Positions 11,266-21,989 of a stretch of 64,000 bases of DNA are shown here, in pieces. The translations under genes and the position numbers were made by a program. Source of the DNA: Sycobia sp. Sy_11 (lineage: Eukaryota > Arthropoda > Insecta > Hymenoptera > Epichrysomallidae); contig JACCIC010000287.1 of NCBI GenBank assembly GCA_018907035.1, positions 1 to 64,000 on the forward strand. The letters run 5' to 3'. Every line of letters begins with the position of its first letter. Positions within the stretch are counted from its first letter, which is position 1. Below the pieces are notes generated by a model, which did no database searches, was not told the DNA's origin, and saw only the letters and a list, made by a program, of their open reading frames with translations.

Positions 11266-11362
11266 GTTCGACTACTATTTTATAACTGCTTTGAAAAAAC
11301 TATAAAACATGCATTTATATATTTTCATCGTTCAATGATATATTTGACATAGTCACGGGAAC
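11266..11362. promoter_or_regulatory. Divergent promoter region between virion block and packaging ATPase
   Basis: Only 97 bp separate the start codons of the phospholipase-like gene (-) and the ATPase gene (+). The spacer is AT-rich and includes a TATA-like ctataaaaca at about 11298. It is inferred to act as a bidirectional promoter; the sequence shows only the head-to-head arrangement. Confidence 0.45.
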
Positions 11363-12058
11363 ATGGATTTCACTGAGCAAACAATCAAACTCCCCATCAC
11401 CAACTTCGATTTTGGAATCGAGAAAAAAAGGAAAAGGCGGCATGGAGAGTTACTACCAGATAGTATACTAGCAGTATTCTGCGGTCCATCAAACTGCGGG
11501 AAAACAAATAGCTTATTAGCTTTAATCACTCATCCCAATGGCCTTAGATTCGAGAATGTGTACGTTTATTCAAAATCGTTAAATCAGCCAAAGTATCAAT
11601 TTCTGCAAAAAATTTTAGAACCTATTGAAGGTGTGACATATCTGCCGTTTAGTGAACATGAATCTGTAATATCACCAGATGAAGCATTGCCCAATTCAAT
11701 TATGATTTTTGATGATGTAGCTTGTGAGAAGCAAGATAACGTGAGAGCATTTTTCTGCATGGGGAGACATAAAAGTGTAGACTGCTTCTACCTATGCCAA
11801 TCATATGCTCCTATTCCAAAACATCTTATTAGAGATAATATTAATATGTTAGTAATTTATCGCCAAGATGATGTGAATTTAAAACATATTTATGATGATC
11901 ATGTCAATACTGATCTGACTTTTAACGACTTTCGAAATCTTTGTTCTGAATGCTGGAAAAATGATAAATATGGATTTGTTGTTATTGACAAAGATAGAGC
12001 GATGGATAATGGAAGATACAGAAAAGGCTTTGACTGCTTTGCAATAAAAAGAAATTAA
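11363..12058 (+). CDS. Genome-packaging ATPase (FtsK/HerA superfamily)
   Basis: This is an intact 231-residue frame. Walker A is GPSNCGKTN at about residues 42-50, and Walker B is SIMIFDDVA near residues 112-120. The length and motif spacing match the A32-like packaging ATPases of Polintons and related large DNA viruses, which pump the genome into the capsid. It opens the rightward gene block (ATPase, DUF8207-type, GPPG protein, integrase). The next gene starts 11 bp after its stop, suggesting co-expression. Confidence 0.9.
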   Translation: MDFTEQTIKLPITNFDFGIEKKRKRRHGELLPDSILAVFCGPSNCGKTNSLLALITHPNGLRFENVYVYSKSLNQPKYQFLQKILEPIEGVTYLPFSEHESVISPDEALPNSIMIFDDVACEKQDNVRAFFCMGRHKSVDCFYLCQSYAPIPKHLIRDNINMLVIYRQDDVNLKHIYDDHVNTDLTFNDFRNLCSECWKNDKYGFVVIDKDRAMDNGRYRKGFDCFAIKRN

Positions 12059-12068
12059 AAAAATCTTA

Positions 12069-13030
12069 ATGACTCAGTTCAATTTTACACAGCAACACGA
12101 CATCATGTCGGAATTTGAAAAAGAAAAAAATATCCTTAGCGAGCTCTTGCAAGCTCGTAAAGCCATTAGAAAAAAGTCGGCACTATTGAAACAGGAGAGA
12201 GAGAATCTCGAAAAAGTTGTAGGTGATACATTGAAACCAGTCATTACACCCCTTGAAAAGCTTGTCGAATCAAAAAATTTACAATCTTCTAATCTCATTT
12301 CGGATGATTATAGGATTAAAAAGCCAATTACATCTCGAAAAAAATTAAGTTTTATGTTAGATAATAATATTCGCTCAGCTTCCATAAAAGATTTTGATTC
12401 CGATGATGATTTTGCCTCATTGGACAACTCAATGATGAATTCAACATTTAAATCGATGCATGAAGACAGTGATAAAACCAATATTTTAGACCAAAGCCGC
12501 AGTAAATTTGATAACATATATGGAGTAAGAAATATTGGAGGAGCATACATGCTTGGTGATTCTGAAATTAAATTTGATGATAATAAAATAAAAGTGAAAG
12601 ATTTAACTTATCCTAAAAGTAATGGACTAATGGAGCTACTCATAAAAAAAGAACCAGACGACACACTGATAACTTCAGCAGATCGTGATAATTATCGCAG
12701 TATTCTGGAAGCAACAAGTGCTCACCGGAAAAAACATAGCAAAGATGGATCTATACGCTCATCGAAGAGTCGAAAATATTTCAACATCATTGCACCGATG
12801 TTTCGCAACAGTGCTACTCGTACAAAAAAAAGGGAGGAGGAACAATCTTACCTAAATATAAAATAGCAAACAAAAATTCTTCAATAGAGTTAGTATACTG
12901 GGATGATCCGAATGAGCTTGTTGAGAGACTAAGATTACTAACTGCTGAGCAATCTGCTGGAAATAACAATCACGTCAATGAAATTCAATCCATTATTGAA
13001 GAATTACGCGAAATAAGATGCATATATTGA
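12069..13030 (+). pseudogene. Polinton DUF8207-type protein, frameshifted in an A8 run
   Basis: The first frame (12069-12866, 265 residues) starts with a charged, probably coiled-coil segment (residues 15-60). It then has the conserved region YGVRNIGGAYMLGD…VKDLTYPKSNGLMELL seen in many insect Polinton-encoded proteins. After the A8 run at 12824-12831 the annotated frame ends with a short unrelated tail. A neighbouring frame continues with a typical C-terminus (VYWDDPNELVERLRLL…IIEELRE) to a stop at 13028-13030. One lost or gained A explains this. The function of the family is unknown to me. A virion or packaging role is suggested only by its place after the ATPase. Confidence 0.7.
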
Positions 13031-13061
13031 TACGTTCATAGACGATTTCATCAGTAGCAAC

Positions 13062-13469
13062 ATGAGTCTTGACGTGTTTGGAAGAACGTTAGAGGTCTCG
13101 AAGGGGAGTCGAGGCCCTCCAGGTATTGGCTTCAATACTACATTGGATAGAAATTATGATATCGAAAGTAAACGACTTTGTAATATTGGGGAAGCTAAAG
13201 AAGAAAATGACGCAATTAGCGTGAAAATTTTGAATATAGCACTAAAGACCCAGGTAGATGTGTTATCATTTGAAATTTCTGAATCGCTTAAATACGTTCA
13301 AGATTGTGAGCAAAGGCATGAAGCTATTCGCTTGTCCATAGAAGCAAAACTGGGGGATCTTATTAAAAAATATGATAATTTGAAAGAGAAGGTAACGGAA
13401 CTTGTTAAAAACACAAATAATATTATAAAAGAGATTGAAAAAAAATATGTACCGCGAAAAAGTGATTGA
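13062..13469 (+). CDS. Small Polinton protein with SRGPPG motif and coiled-coil tail
   Basis: This 135-residue protein begins MSLDVFGRTLE and is followed by SRGPPGIGFNTTLDRNYDIESKRLCN. This N-terminal pattern recurs in small proteins of insect Polintons. Residues 70-130 are rich in Lys, Glu and heptad-spaced Leu/Ile and look like a coiled coil. No enzymatic motif is visible. It lies between the DUF8207-type gene and the integrase, overlapping the integrase start region by a few bases in another frame. Function is unknown; a minor structural role is inference. Confidence 0.6.
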   Translation: MSLDVFGRTLEVSKGSRGPPGIGFNTTLDRNYDIESKRLCNIGEAKEENDAISVKILNIALKTQVDVLSFEISESLKYVQDCEQRHEAIRLSIEAKLGDLIKKYDNLKEKVTELVKNTNNIIKEIEKKYVPRKSD

Positions 13470-14364
13470 AGAGTTGCACAAACCAGCACGTCGTAGATAT
13501 GAGCGAAGAAAATATGATATACGTACAATAGATGAGACATGGCAGGCTGATCTTGTAGAAATGATTCCTTTCTCCAAGGACAATAAAGGTTTTCGTTATT
13601 TACTCACTGTCATTGATATATTTTCAAAATTTGCATGAGCCATTCCAGTAAGGTCAAAGAGTGGCAATGATGTTACTAAGGCTATGAATGAGATATTGAA
13701 ACAAGGACGAGTACCATCTAATCTACAAACTGATCAAGGAAAAGAATTTTACAATTCTCACTTTCAAAATCTCATGAAAAAGTATAAAATAAATCTATAT
13801 TCTTCGCACAGTAATCTTCATGCAAGCATATGTGAACGATTTAATAGAACGTTAAAAAATGCAATGTGGATACAATTCAGTAAGCAGGGAAACTATAAAT
13901 GGATGGATATCCTACCAGATTTACTCGAAGTTTATAATTCAAGAAAGCATCGAACAATAGGAATTGAGCCTTCAAATGTAACCAAAAGAAATGCAGAAGA
14001 GATAAAGAAGCATTTTCCAATCGAAAATATGAATATGAAAAAAGCAAAATACAAAGTAGGAGATAATGTACGAATAAGTAAAATAAAAAATATTTTTGAA
14101 AAAGGATATACACCAAAATGGTCAACTGAAATTTTTACAATAACAAGAGTTATAAAGACTAATCCAATAACCTATCACATTAAAGATTATTATGATAAAC
14201 CTGTCTCTGGTGGCTTTTATGAGAGTGAAATGCAAAAAACTAAGTATCCTGAAATTTATCTAGTTGAAAAAGTATTAAAGAAAACTGGTAATCGCGTATA
14301 CGTAAAGTGGCTAGGATTCAATAGTGAACATAATAGTTGGATAGATAAAAATGAAGTTTTTTAA
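13447..14364 (+). pseudogene. Polinton integrase with C-terminal chromodomain, one in-frame stop
   Basis: This is a retrovirus-type integrase of about 305 codons. Catalytic DDE residues are visible: Asp in WQADLVEM, Asp in TDQGKEF, and Glu in ICERFNRTL. A beta-rich C-terminal domain follows (KYKVGDNVRISK…), then a chromodomain-like end (VYVKWLGFNSEHNSWI). The frame is interrupted by TGA at 13636-13638, at a position where the family has tryptophan (between SKFA and AIPV). I chose ATG 13447 because it directly precedes the conserved HKPARR region. The stop makes a full-length product unlikely. The element presumably inserted before the mutation or with enzyme supplied in trans. Confidence 0.85.
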
Positions 14365-14595
14365 TTTAATTATGTTATAAATCAAATTTATAATAATACT
14401 AATTTATGTAAGAATAGGTTTAAGGACATTAGTTTTTCAGTAAATAAGAAAACAACATTGCCAATATTTTTATAATCTGATTTATTATGTAATTATTATG
14501 CATACATGTATATCATTATTTGAAAATAAATGATTTTTTTTTTTAACATGAAATATATTTATTGCATTCTTTCTTAAGAAGTACATTTATCAAAT
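14365..14595. terminator. Convergent 3' ends of integrase and small protein genes
   Basis: The AT-rich spacer has aataaa at about 14525 for the plus-strand transcript and tttatt near 14566 (aataaa on minus) for the opposite one. These are plausible paired polyadenylation signals. Confidence 0.5.
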
Positions 14596-14874
14596 TTAAC
14601 TTCCGCCTTGATAAAGTAAAAATAAACATCGTTTATTTGCAGTATTTGCTAGATTTTCGAAAAATTCTTGGTCCTTTAATATTGCTGACGATATCTTCTG
14701 TGGTAAAAATATTTGAAAACTATCGTCAAGTTCTGCTATAATTTTCGCACCATATCGAGTCGTAACTAGCTTGAGAGCAGTTGCCATATACTGCTTATTT
14801 TTCTCCAATTCTGTACATTTCTTAGTCGGCAGGAACTCGCTCTCAGCAATTTTATTTAAAGTAGCTAGATCCAT
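14596..14874 (-). CDS. Small Polinton protein, possible OB-fold ssDNA-binding protein
   Basis: The frame is open from 14886, but MDLATLNKI at 14874 is the likelier start because this is where the conserved-looking sequence begins. The 92-residue product has alternating hydrophobic strands (YMATALKLVTTRYGAKIIAELDD, then FQIFLPQKIS) and ends YQGGS. Small proteins of this type accompany polymerase B in insect Polintons. The beta pattern would suit an OB fold and a role in binding displaced single strands during protein-primed replication, but that is inference. It lies directly downstream of the polymerase gene on the same strand. Confidence 0.5.
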   Translation of the reverse strand: MDLATLNKIAESEFLPTKKCTELEKNKQYMATALKLVTTRYGAKIIAELDDSFQIFLPQKISSAILKDQEFFENLANTANKRCLFLLYQGGS

Positions 14875-14976
14875 TCTATATAACAAAAAGAAATTAATAA
14901 ATTAAAATTATGAATATAATTCTTTGTTTGTTTTTTTTTTTTTTAGAGAATATAAACTTAAATTTTACCTTGAGAA

Positions 14977-17900
14977 TTAGTTGAGTCTTGTTTTCTTTTG
15001 AGGAGGTGAGTAGTTTCGTTCGACTTCTTCAACTGCTCGAATGAACTCTTCATCATCATCGGTCTCTTCATATAGCTTATTCCCCACTTCAAAATTTTCC
15101 CTTTCTATTGAGCTTATCCCCTCCAGCATTGTCAAAGTTTCTTCAGGATTCCATTCGTTCATTACTTCAAGTGATACATCATATGCAATGGTGATTGGTT
15201 GGCCTTCACTGCTATAAAGCGTTACCTCCTCCCGTGTCACTCTATTTTCATTCGTTTCGATATTCCCCCTCTCTTCTGCATGCACTTCTACACAGGTCAC
15301 TATAGATTTATTACTGACTTCATGTCTTAGTTCTCCTACATCACTATATATCCCCACTCCCACGGCTCTTTCATTAGTCTCATTGTAAGCGTTATTTATC
15401 TCGATGTCTCCCTCTTTTGGATGACTTGCTTCGTTTAATATTTCCCTCTCTATTTCACATGCAGCTTGTGCCATCTGTTCTTCCATAATTCTATAGTGCT
15501 CCCATGGTAAAGTATCTGTACTATTTGATAGTAAGAATCTTTTATCATCATATGGACTTAGAGCAATTTTTTTCTGTTTTTCAGTATATACTATATGTAA
15601 TTTAGAACGGATGTTACACTGCTCGCGATGTATAATGACGAGGTCATCAAGACATTTTCGATAATCTTCAAATGTAATTGTCTTTTTTACATTTGATTTT
15701 ATACCTTTAGCTTTTTTTACTATTTGTCCTCCATCCACTAAAATATAATACTATACATTTTGCTCCGCAAACCAATAAATTCCATCATAATTTTTCCATT
15801 ACATTCGTCCTTCATTAATCCTGGTATTTTTTTATTTGATCGAGGTATTCCATACGGATTATTTTCATCATAGTCAGAAGTATCAAATCTGTGAATATCT
15901 TCTTTCATAATTTTATACATATCAATGTCTTCCACTTCGTATAGCAAACTGTCGGTGTCAGTATATAGCAGTTTACATTTTTCTCCCACTCGCTTTTTCA
16001 TATAAGAGTAGTGAAAATCATAAACTAGTGTCTTCGATAAGTCCAGAATGCAAAGACCAACGTATATAGGTTTTTTAATTGTAACACTTGTCTTTTTGAG
16101 CTGTATAGCAACCAAATTTTCATCGAAAATTGCACAGCTATGAAAATTGGGTAAAGCTATACGTGCTTCTGCTCCATATCGACCTGTAAATTTATTCACT
16201 AATCGTACATCCACACGAGATCTTTCTCTCTCGATGCATTTTCCATAAACTGCATTAATTAAAAGTTTGTAAAAGAGTTTTTCAAATTCATTCTTTGCTC
16301 GTTTCCTCTTTTCTGTATTAAACTCTATGTATGGTTTAAGCCATGGTTTTTGCTCAAAACTCAAAATTCTATATACCTTTTTTAGCCGAAGACCATTATC
16401 CAGTGTCTGTTTGAGTGTTCGGTAGTGAATAACATATCTTTTCTTATCGTCCAAAGTAGTGAGAAGTTTCTTCTGCGATGAGCCTGGAGGTGTACGATGC
16501 TCTGCACAGAAAGGTAAATCACGATGTTCATCATGAATTTCTTCAGGATACTCTAAATATACCTCAGCAATATAGCCTATATCTGAATCTGCTGGAGCAT
16601 TGAAAAAATCTGGATTGGATTCATAGTCAATCCATTTAAATTTTCCCGTTGGCAGATGTTGTGCCATCGCCCATCCATATAAATTATTAATATCATAATA
16701 TAAAAGTGTTTTTTTTCTCTTGTTTTTATCGTATGACGAACCCATATACGGATTATTTGCCTTCGCATATCGATTACAGCACTGGCTTATTCCTCCTCGA
16801 ATGCCTGATTCGTTGAATAATAACATATCAATATCTGTTAGAAGTTCCAATTCAACTTTTGTCATTTTAAGAGCTGCTGCAATTGTCAAGCCGGGAGTTG
16901 TGTAAAAGTGAGCAGGGCATAAGCCGTAGGCTTCAATAGATGTTTCTCGAAAACTTTCAAAGACATCAGCTAACAGTAAAACATCTGTTTTTAAATATAA
17001 GTCGGAATATTCTCATAAAGTTGTGATATTGAATCTATCCCATACTTGAACAGCATGCATGTAGTCTTCATCGGTAATATGTGAATCGGTTAATTGGTTA
17101 TAAAATTCGTTTTTCTCTGGCAGTTTTCTACAGTTTAATTTAGCTAATCCATCTACGAAATCGTATGGAAATATGCCTTTCCGCCTAAGAAGATGAATAT
17201 TTTCATTTGAAAATCCATCTAATTCAAATTCCTTTACAGCTAATGGTACATTTTGTAGATATGATGCTAATTTTTCTAAAGATGATGGTAAAAATCGCCA
17301 TGAATCAATAAATCTAAAACTAACATCACAACCATCTATGAACTTTGTAAATGAAATATACTTTTCTTTGTTGTGGGGTATTAGAGAAACTCGACCTTTC
17401 ATCAACGAAGACGTACCAATTTCTTTTAAAATAAAGTGTGTATCATAATTAAGCTTATAAAAAATAACAGGAATAAACCTCGAGTCTTTATAATTCAAGT
17501 TACATGAATTATGAGCTGCTCCTCTGAAACTGGAGAGAAAAAAAATTATTGTTTTTTTCTTTTTATCTAAAATATTGAATAAATTATAAAATAATCTAAT
17601 AAACATACCGTCCTGTAAGATGGCAATGATCTCGTACAGGAAGTTGATCCTTTTCAAATTTATTGCCACATATATGACAAACAGACGTCCATCGAAACTG
17701 TAATTCTTCAAGATCAGTTAGATTCATTGGTTTTGGTGTCTTATAGAGTCGATCGATGTGCTCTCCAATGGATTTGAGTTCACGAACAAACCACTGTGCA
17801 GGTGTCTCGTCATCTGTACTCTTCTGTCTATACGATTTGTAAGCCGACAATTTGTCATCATAACTACATTTTAAATAATATCCAATGCTATATGCTTCGT

Positions 17901-19287
17901 GACGCTGAAAAGCGTTCTCATTCTGAGTAGGCTGCAACAGACATTCGAAATCTGCATAAATGACAAATGGCACTTTCTCACTCTTTTTATGTTCTTCAAA
18001 TTTAAGAATATTATTGGAATTATTTGGCAAATTGATTCTGCATTCGCTCATATTCTTACAATAGTATTCGTGATTTTTCAGCTTCTCTTCATTATAAAAA
18101 ATTTGTAAACACCTTTCGCAATGAAATGATTTTGCATGGGCTTTATTCAGTTGTGAGCTTAAAAGTCTAGACAAATTTTTAATCCAAACATAATGGTATT
18201 TTGGCGAGCTAGCATTATCATCATGAATATTATTTTCTTCGAATTCATCGATGTAGTAATCTTGAATGAGGAGAAGGTTTACATGTTTCTTCTGCTTATT
18301 GGATGTAATGTGACAAGGTGCTACCTCATATTTCTGTCCAATCTTTCTAAGCATATACACATTTACAGAAATAATATTTAATTTTTCGAATTTTGCAACA
18401 TCTTTCAGTTTAACTGGAAATTCAATATCATCAAAGTTCAATTCATTCGTATACTGATAATAATTCTGGACTCTTTGAGGATTAATTACATTAGGATATA
18501 AAGCTGAAAGTATAGCATATTTAAAGCACTGATTATCACTATTACGAACATTAACACATGCCTTTTTGGATATTATGAACTTCGGAAGAGGTATATATGA
18601 TCTGCCCTTGTGAGGAGAAAATTTTTTCATGTTGATGCATAGACTTATAATACTTTTCAAGGTCCATCCTGAATCCTTTTCCTGAAACTCTTCCAAATGT
18701 GCAAGAAGAGGATTCCTAATATATTCCTCAAACCATTTCAGTAAATCGGTGGACAGGTAAACTGTAGCACTCTGTGTCGTAAAATATTTCATATCTGTCA
18801 ATTCCTCACCATTTTTCTGTACGGCAAACTGTGACATGAAATCAGAATTTACTTTGATTGCACTAAATTCTTCTAAGCATGCTTTCACCTTATTTTGAAA
18901 GATCTTTTCTGCGTCAGTTAAGAAGCTAAGAATGTCTACATGATTCAAATTTACAACTACACCAGACCTAATTCGATTTTTAAACGCAGATTGGACATCC
19001 GGCCATTCCACCTTAGCTTCTGTCTCGTCAGAGTTAAGACTTCCTCCATGATGAAGGTGCCATTCAAGTCCTGCTTGTATACACGAAATGTTAACAAAGC
19101 AAGTTCAACACTTTTGCTTTTCTCCTCGAGAAAGATTAATGTCTTCCATTTTTTCCCTCACTTCCTTTATGGATAAATCAGCAATAGCTAGCCAATAACG
19201 AATATCATCTTTACTGCACATGTGCACACTTTCTAAAATTCCACGGTAAAGTTGCACAAGACATTCGATAGATGCAATTGAAGCCAT
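14977..19287 (-). pseudogene. Protein-primed DNA polymerase B with one intron, two in-frame stops and a frameshift
   Basis: The replicative polymerase spans about 1,400 codons. From the 5' end there is an N-terminal region from ATG 19287 (MASIASIE…), in-frame TGA at 19105-19107, then the same frame to 17609. That stretch has a Cys/His cluster (FHCERCLQIF…HEYYC) and the exonuclease motif VIYADFECLL. A 79-nt GT-AG intron follows (17608-17530), restoring HLTGR with FRGAAHNSC. The next exon has an in-frame TGA at 17010-17012, followed by polymerase motifs: DINNLYGWAM (A), KLLINAVYGKC (B) and YTDTDSLLY (C). After EFIGLRSKMYS, a frame change near 15740 leads to the C-terminal KKAKGIKSNV…ITFEDYRKCL region and an acidic tail ending at 14977. 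The stops and shift indicate a dead copy. Confidence 0.9.
17530..17608 (-). other. 79-nt GT-AG intron in polymerase B
   Basis: On the minus strand the sequence reads …ggacg|gtatgt … ctctccag|tttcagag…. Removing it joins two polymerase exons in frame across a conserved Cys/His region. The intron body is AT-rich, ends in a pyrimidine tract, and has stops in the reading frame. Confidence 0.85.
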
Positions 19288-19293
19288 TTTCAC

Positions 19294-19930
19294 TTTTATG
19301 ATTACTGTTAAACTAGTAAAAAAAGAATAAAGTCACCAACAAACTTCTTTACTGCGATATAAATTTAGACAAAAAAATTAAGATAATCACAAAAGAGAAA
19401 AATTTAAACTGAACTTATGTGACTGCGTTGCAGCGAGTGTGTTCTTTCAAGAAAATTGGCCTCTTTTAAAGGAAAGTAAAGAAGTGGAAGGAGAAATCAG
19501 AGGTGAACGGAAAATATTGAGTGTGATGAAAACACTAAACTGTGCTTTAAAATCGGGAGGAGGGATATATCGTCTTGCCGTCATCATCACAGACCATCAC
19601 CTGTCTTTCTTAGCAACCAATTGGGAAACTGTTTTCTGTGTGAGCGGTAGGACAACATGAATGTCTTCGATTACGTTCGTCCAATCAGATCATTGCGTTC
19701 CCTCTCCTACATACAAGCATAAGCGTTCCCTCTAATCAAAGTTCAAACTAAATAAACTGACCTTCCTTCACCCAGACGCACCTATATTGATGTTTTTTAC
19801 TCAACCAATCGTAAAAGAGTGGCTAATTTCGGGAGGCGGAGAATCTTGATATAAAATGAGAATGTGAGCACGAAACTTTACATTTCTTGTCATCACTCCA
19901 GCTTCTAAAATAAGTGTATAGAAGTGCATA
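19294..19930. promoter_or_regulatory. Divergent upstream region of polymerase B and exonuclease-like gene
   Basis: This is a 640-bp spacer between head-to-head genes. It contains CCAAT-type motifs (agcaaccaattggg near 19612 and gtccaatcaga near 19679) and a gcgttccctct direct repeat (about 19695 and 19727). A 73-codon plus-strand frame at 19439-19660 has no ATG at its start and no family resemblance. I treat the stretch as regulatory. Confidence 0.4.
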
Positions 19931-20821
19931 ATGTCAAGAGTACGACAATATGAGGTTGTTTTTAGAAAAAATATCTTGAAATGTCCGGAAGATAAAGTAT
20001 TCCTCTGCGACATACAGGGATTCCAAACAAGTGGCCCGCAAAGCTTTATTTTAAAAGAATTTAGTTTGCTGAGTTTAGAAAAAGGTGCACTGCCCACCGT
20101 GTACCTCTTTAAGTCACCATTTCCATGGAGCGAATTAACTTGGAGTGAAAAAAAAACAGTAGACTGGCTGCAACGTGAATATCATGGAATTGAATGGGAT
20201 TCTGGCGATATTCCTTATCACCGACTCAAAAGGACATTAGACATTTGTTGCACTGGAGTGCAAAAATTGTATGTGAAGGGGCGAGACAAGAAGGAATGGT
20301 TATCACACTTTCTACCAAATATGTAAGTAATTTTTATACTTTTACAATCATCTTGATGTATATATATACGTTTATTATAATTGTTTATCTTTGTTCATAC
20401 TTTTTCATACTTTTATCATACTTTTATCATACCTTCTTTATACTTTTCTCATACTTTCTCATACTTTTATGATACTTTTTTATACTTTTTCATACTTTTT
20501 CATACTTTTATTATACTTTTTTATACTTTTTTCATACTTTTGTCATACTTTCTCATACTTTTCTCATACTTTCATAATACTTTTTCGCATTTTTTCTAAA
20601 AAAAAAAAAAAAAATTTAATTCCAGAATTATATCGGCTGTGGAGGAGTTGCATTGTCCTTCATTACAATCAATGCAGAGTGTAGGTTCATATGTGCTGTG
20701 TGAAAACCATCAATTGTGTATGAGACATTTACCAATGTGTGCAATCCGTAACGTCTTGATAATACGCACATGGTTACAAAATTATTTGAGTGTAAAGAAT
20801 GGGCGAGACGAAATTGGATAA
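19931..20821 (+). CDS. Two-exon Polinton accessory gene, exonuclease-like
   Basis: Exon 1 is 19931-20322, the intron is 20323-20625 (GT-AG), and exon 2 is 20626-20821; the product is about 195 residues. Landmarks are VFLCDIQGFQ near residue 22, YLFKSPFPW near 58, and HGIEWDSGDIPY near 84. KLYVKGRDKKEWL follows near residue 112, and a C-terminal Cys/His pattern (C..H…CAIRNV…TWL) lies in exon 2. This architecture recurs in insect Polinton-linked proteins. The opening D-x-Q motif and order of blocks loosely recall DnaQ/RNase H-fold exonucleases, but I cannot assign catalytic residues with confidence. It is transcribed away from polymerase B. The intron contains about 200 bp of degenerate catacttt repeats. 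Confidence 0.6.
20395..20590 (+). repeat. Degenerate (catacttt) repeat inside an intron
   Basis: More than fifteen imperfect copies of tcatactttt occupy most of the intron of the exonuclease-like gene. Open frames through it are rich in Phe/Tyr/Leu and are repeat artefacts. Confidence 0.85.
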
Positions 20822-21618
20822 GAATATAATGAAATGTATATTACTATAAAAAATAATATTAATAAAATGAATTTATAAATAAAATCATGACTTAAAATAA
20901 TTTTCCTTTCATGACAATAAATATATTTGATTAAAATTTTATTAATTTTCAATAATATAAATTTATATTATCAACAATATATTCATAAAAAAGTTATCTA
21001 CATAATAAATTGTATATTAACATAAAACAATATTAATATAGTAGTTAATCATATACATTATTATAAATTATGAGAGTATGGATAGGTTTTTCGATATGAA
21101 AAAACAGTTTCCTTTAAATATCGTATTATTTATTATAATACTGTAAAAGTATATTAATAAACTATCTATGGGAATCAGATATAAGTCGGGTATACGAAGT
21201 TAGTTAACACGTATAAGATGAAGTTCGAGAAACACGAAAAAATTCAAAGTCTGAAAAATACGAACTATTTCAAAGGTTAAAAATCGCAAGAAAAATCTAG
21301 GTCAGAAAAAGCCTAAGTCCGAAGATGATGAAAAAATTCTAAGTCCGAAAATCACGAAAAAATTCTAAGTCCGAAAATGCCGAAAAATTTTTAAGTCCGA
21401 AAAACCTGAAAAAATTCAAGTCCGAAGATGACGAAAAAATTCTAAGTCCGAAAATCACGAAAAAATTCTAAGTCCGAAAAAAAACAGTTTCCTTTAAATA
21501 TTGTTTTATTTATTATAATACTGTAAGTATATTAATAGACTACACTCATAAAATTTTAATTATATTTGTTTATTAATTAAAAATTTTTGTATTTAAAACT
21601 TCTAACATGTATATATAC

Positions 21619-21676
<58 letters not shown>

Positions 21677-21989
21677 AACTTCTAAAATATTATAAGTAAT
21701 ACATTTATTTTATACATTATTATATATTATATGAGAGTATGGATAGATATATAAAAAGCAGATTCCTTTAAATAATGTTTTATTTATTTATTATACAACT
21801 ACTATAAAAGTATATTGATAATTACATTCTTAAATTTGAATTTCATTTTTTTTTTTTTATTCTCTTAAAACTAAATATATTTTTCAATTCTTCAATATAT
21901 ATAATTATATTAGAAATAGTATGTGATTAAGGATGAATATTAAAAAAATATTTATTTTTATTTATTATAATATTTATATTTTTTATTTA
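20822..21989. other. Non-coding AT-rich interval between two convergent cargo genes
   Basis: No gene is seen. The interval holds a 27-bp minisatellite, three related copies of a cagtttcctttaaata… segment (about 21106, 21485, 21750), and (TA)n at 21625-21672. Confidence 0.6.
21225..21480 (+). repeat. Minisatellite, about 26-27 bp units
   Basis: Roughly nine imperfect units are built around aagtccgaaaatcacg followed by aaaaaattct. They are flanked by a directly repeated aacagtttcctttaaat segment at 21103 and 21482, suggesting that a larger block was duplicated. Confidence 0.8.

Noticed and set aside
13636..13638. TGA recoding as selenocysteine or tryptophan in Polinton genes
   Set aside because: Other genes use TGA as a terminator, no SECIS-like element was recognised, and frameshifts in sister genes point to ordinary decay.
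19439..19660. 73-codon plus-strand frame upstream of the exonuclease-like gene
   Set aside because: It has no ATG at its start and no family features, and lies in a probable promoter region.
21225..21480. Possible CRISPR array
   Set aside because: The units are contiguous degenerate tandem repeats without unique spacers, in a eukaryotic transposon.
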